Of a stretch of DNA of 64,000 bases, positions 62,686-64,000 are shown piece after piece. Made by a program: the position numbers and the translations under genes. Every line of letters begins with the position of its first letter. Within the stretch, counting starts at the first letter, position 1. The notes under the pieces are model-generated. The model worked only from the letters and a program-made list of their open reading frames with translations. It had not been told where the DNA came from and did not search any database. Origin of the DNA: CBDFHV01 sp965247705 (lineage in GTDB: Bacteria > Pseudomonadota > Alphaproteobacteria > Rhodospirillales > CAMCUA01); assembly GCA_965247705.1 (NCBI GenBank), contig CBDFHV010000069.1, forward strand, positions 1 through 64,000. The letters run 5' to 3'.

Positions 62686-62777
62686 GACACACGCCTGATC
62701 GAGAATTAAAGAGTCACGCCAGTGAGCGAATTATGTGACTCGGCGACGCCTCTCGGATGCCCCCTTGGGACGTGGAC

Positions 62778-62798
62778 GGGCCGGTCTGAGACCGGCCC
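62778..62798. repeat. palindrome GGGCCGGTCTGAGACCGGCCC (copy C, half unit)
   Basis: A perfect 21-bp palindrome around a single central base, matching one half of the composite repeats at 16565 and 39821 but lacking the CTACGC/GCGTAG partner. It again sits between convergent genes, close to the dioxygenase stop codon. Confidence 0.75.
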
Positions 62799-62819
62799 GC
62801 CTCAGGCGCCCGCCGCCGT

Positions 62820-63629
62820 TCAGTCCAGCGCCGGAAACCGGTCTGCGGGTAGAAAAACGCGGGTGCACTTCATGAAGCGGGGGCCGTCGAAGGCGTCGCG
62901 GCTGTGCAGGTTCTGGCCGTTGTCGTACATGATCAGGTCGCCCATGCGCCAGGGGTGGTGGTAGTAGTTTTCCTCCCGCAGGTTGCAGGCCAGCAGGTCC
63001 TCGATCAACGGCTTCGCGTCCCCGTCGGGCATGCCTTCGATGCCCTTGGTCCTGAGGTGGACGTAGAGGGAGCGCCGGTCGCTTATCGGATGCTTCAGCA
63101 CCACGGGGTGGCTGACGTCCTTGTGGCGGACGGTCGCCGCGGGGGGCGTGCCGTAGATGCCGCGCAAGCCCTCGATGCGCGGCTTCAGGTCCTCGGGCAC
63201 CGCCTCGTAGCCGAGCCGAATGTTGCACCAGTGGGTGGTGCCGCCCCGGGGCGGCGGCAACACCGCGAACAGGATCGACAGGGTCGCCGGGGTATCGCGG
63301 AAATACTGGTCCGAGTGCCAGGTCACGTCCCCGGCCCCCAGTCCGCCCAGGTCCTGGCCCGCCTGGTCCTTCATGTTGGTCAGATAGATGACCTTTGGGT
63401 ATTCGGGCGAGGCGGTGCGGGCGTTGGCCGCCGTCTCCACCCGGCCCATCAGGGCGCTGATCCGGTCCAGGTCCTGATCGTGCAGGCACTGGCCCCGGAA
63501 CAGGAGCAGGGCGTGCTCGAGAAGGGTTTTACGAATTGTCTCGGCACCGGCCTGGTCCAGGTCGAGCAGGTTCAGGCCCCTGACCTCGCGGCCGAAGGCG
63601 GCGTCGATGGGGTGCAGATCGAGGGGCAT
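62820..63629 (-). CDS. TauD/TfdA-family Fe(II)/2-oxoglutarate dioxygenase (copy 2)
   Basis: 269 residues. Iron ligands: His and Asp in GDVTWHSDQYFRDTPATLS, distal His in YDNGQNLHSRDAFDG, and the 2-oxoglutarate Arg in RFMKCTRVFLP. It differs clearly from copy 1 at 30297, so substrates probably differ. Directly downstream (12 bp) of a deacylase-type gene on the same strand, suggesting one pathway. Confidence 0.86.
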   Translation of the reverse strand: MPLDLHPIDAAFGREVRGLNLLDLDQAGAETIRKTLLEHALLLFRGQCLHDQDLDRISALMGRVETAANARTASPEYPKVIYLTNMKDQAGQDLGGLGAGDVTWHSDQYFRDTPATLSILFAVLPPPRGGTTHWCNIRLGYEAVPEDLKPRIEGLRGIYGTPPAATVRHKDVSHPVVLKHPISDRRSLYVHLRTKGIEGMPDGDAKPLIEDLLACNLREENYYHHPWRMGDLIMYDNGQNLHSRDAFDGPRFMKCTRVFLPADRFPALD

Positions 63630-63641
63630 GGTCGCGGAGCC

Positions 63642-64000
63642 TCACATTGTCCGGTCGGTGGCCAAATGGAACACGCAGTCCCCCGGCACCACCCGGCCCA
63701 TATTGCGCTGGCAGATGACCATGCCCGCGGTTTTGAAGTGGCAGGCGACGGGCTCCCGGCCCGGGTCGTCGACGAAATGCACCTGGCCGGCGGGCTGGCC
63801 GGATTTGATGGTGTCGCCCAGCCGGACGAAGGGCTCGAACAGGCCGGCGGCCGGGGACAGGGTGTAGTAGTCGCGGCCGCGGACCTCCATGAACCGGGTC
63901 TCGGCCGGCGGCGGATGACCGGGCGGCAGCTCCATGACATGGAAGTGGGCGAGCACGCGGCGAAGCCCCGCCTCCACCAGGCGCACCCCGTCCGGGTTGA
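63642..64000 (-). CDS. C-terminal part of a succinylglutamate desuccinylase/aspartoacylase-family protein (runs off window)
   Basis: 119 residues visible, frame open to the window edge. The C-terminal beta domain reads FMEVRGRDYYTLSPAAGLFE, VRLGDTIKSGQPAGQVHFVD and KTAGMVICQRNMGRVVPGDC, which matches the lobe after the zinc peptidase-like domain in AstE/aspartoacylase and DoeB-type deacylases. The catalytic half lies outside the window. The pairing with a TauD dioxygenase recalls amino-acid derivative catabolism, but the substrate is open. Confidence 0.72.
   Translation of the reverse strand, partial: NPDGVRLVEAGLRRVLAHFHVMELPPGHPPPAETRFMEVRGRDYYTLSPAAGLFEPFVRLGDTIKSGQPAGQVHFVDDPGREPVACHFKTAGMVICQRNMGRVVPGDCVFHLATDRTM

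Noticed and set aside
1..64000. CRISPR arrays, rRNA genes, prophage or a second tRNA
   Set aside because: No regularly spaced direct repeats, no rRNA-like sequence, no phage structural genes and no tRNA other than selC were seen by eye.

Overview
The window is about 65% GC, densely packed, and reads like a chromosomal segment of a Gram-negative alphaproteobacterium. Pointers are several EamA/DMT permeases, TauD-type dioxygenases, a fused oxidoreductase-SelD protein, PEP-CTERM proteins and IS1380/IS21/IS1595 insertion sequences. A Rhodospirillales-like host is my best guess, but there is no rRNA or other marker here to prove it.

The most coherent system is selenium. On the minus strand, tRNA-Sec (selC, 6027-5933) is followed by an unknown 373-residue protein, a selenoprotein with an in-frame TGA (UGSC family, 4763-4227), a fused FAD-oxidoreductase/selenophosphate synthetase, and two EamA permeases. 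About 14 kb away a second minus-strand operon holds another in-frame-TGA selenoprotein (GrdB/PrdB-like, 23479-22226), selA, selB and a further EamA permease. Together these give charging (selA), selenophosphate supply (selD), decoding (selB, selC) and two client selenoproteins, with permeases translationally coupled to selD and selB.

Between and around these lie catabolic and accessory genes. 6.5-18 kb holds VOC proteins, a sulfotransferase, a membrane class III cyclase, a metallophosphoesterase followed by an out-of-frame reading frame, a URO-D-like protein, a periplasmic binding protein, two DapA-family aldolases, an MntA/HepT toxin-antitoxin pair and an S1P-lyase-like PLP enzyme. 23.9-27.9 kb is an IS island: two IS1380-type elements flanked by a truncated PEP-CTERM gene and a truncated sterol desaturase. 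28-41.6 kb holds more EamA permeases, a HIBADH/TauD pair, a 214-bp MITE with TA duplication, hydrolases, a TPR protein, a D-amino-acid dehydrogenase-like protein, an HtrA-like protein lacking its catalytic triad, and a large PEP-CTERM protein. 42-50.3 kb is an acyl-activation/exopolysaccharide-type cluster (GNAT, acyl carrier protein, PaaK-like ligase, PrsT-like TPR protein, GT61). The PrsT-like gene is broken by a frameshift and by an IS1595 element with a perfect 8-bp duplication. 50.4-64 kb holds a creatininase, a TIR-like protein, a branched-chain aminotransferase, a DUF3604-type gene with an in-frame amber codon, an IS21 element that removed the end of a quinone oxidoreductase, a cyclase-TPR protein, another TauD dioxygenase and a deacylase running off the window.

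The number of broken genes, IS elements and palindromic repeats suggests an IS-active genome. Some single-base lesions could instead be assembly errors, so raw reads would matter.
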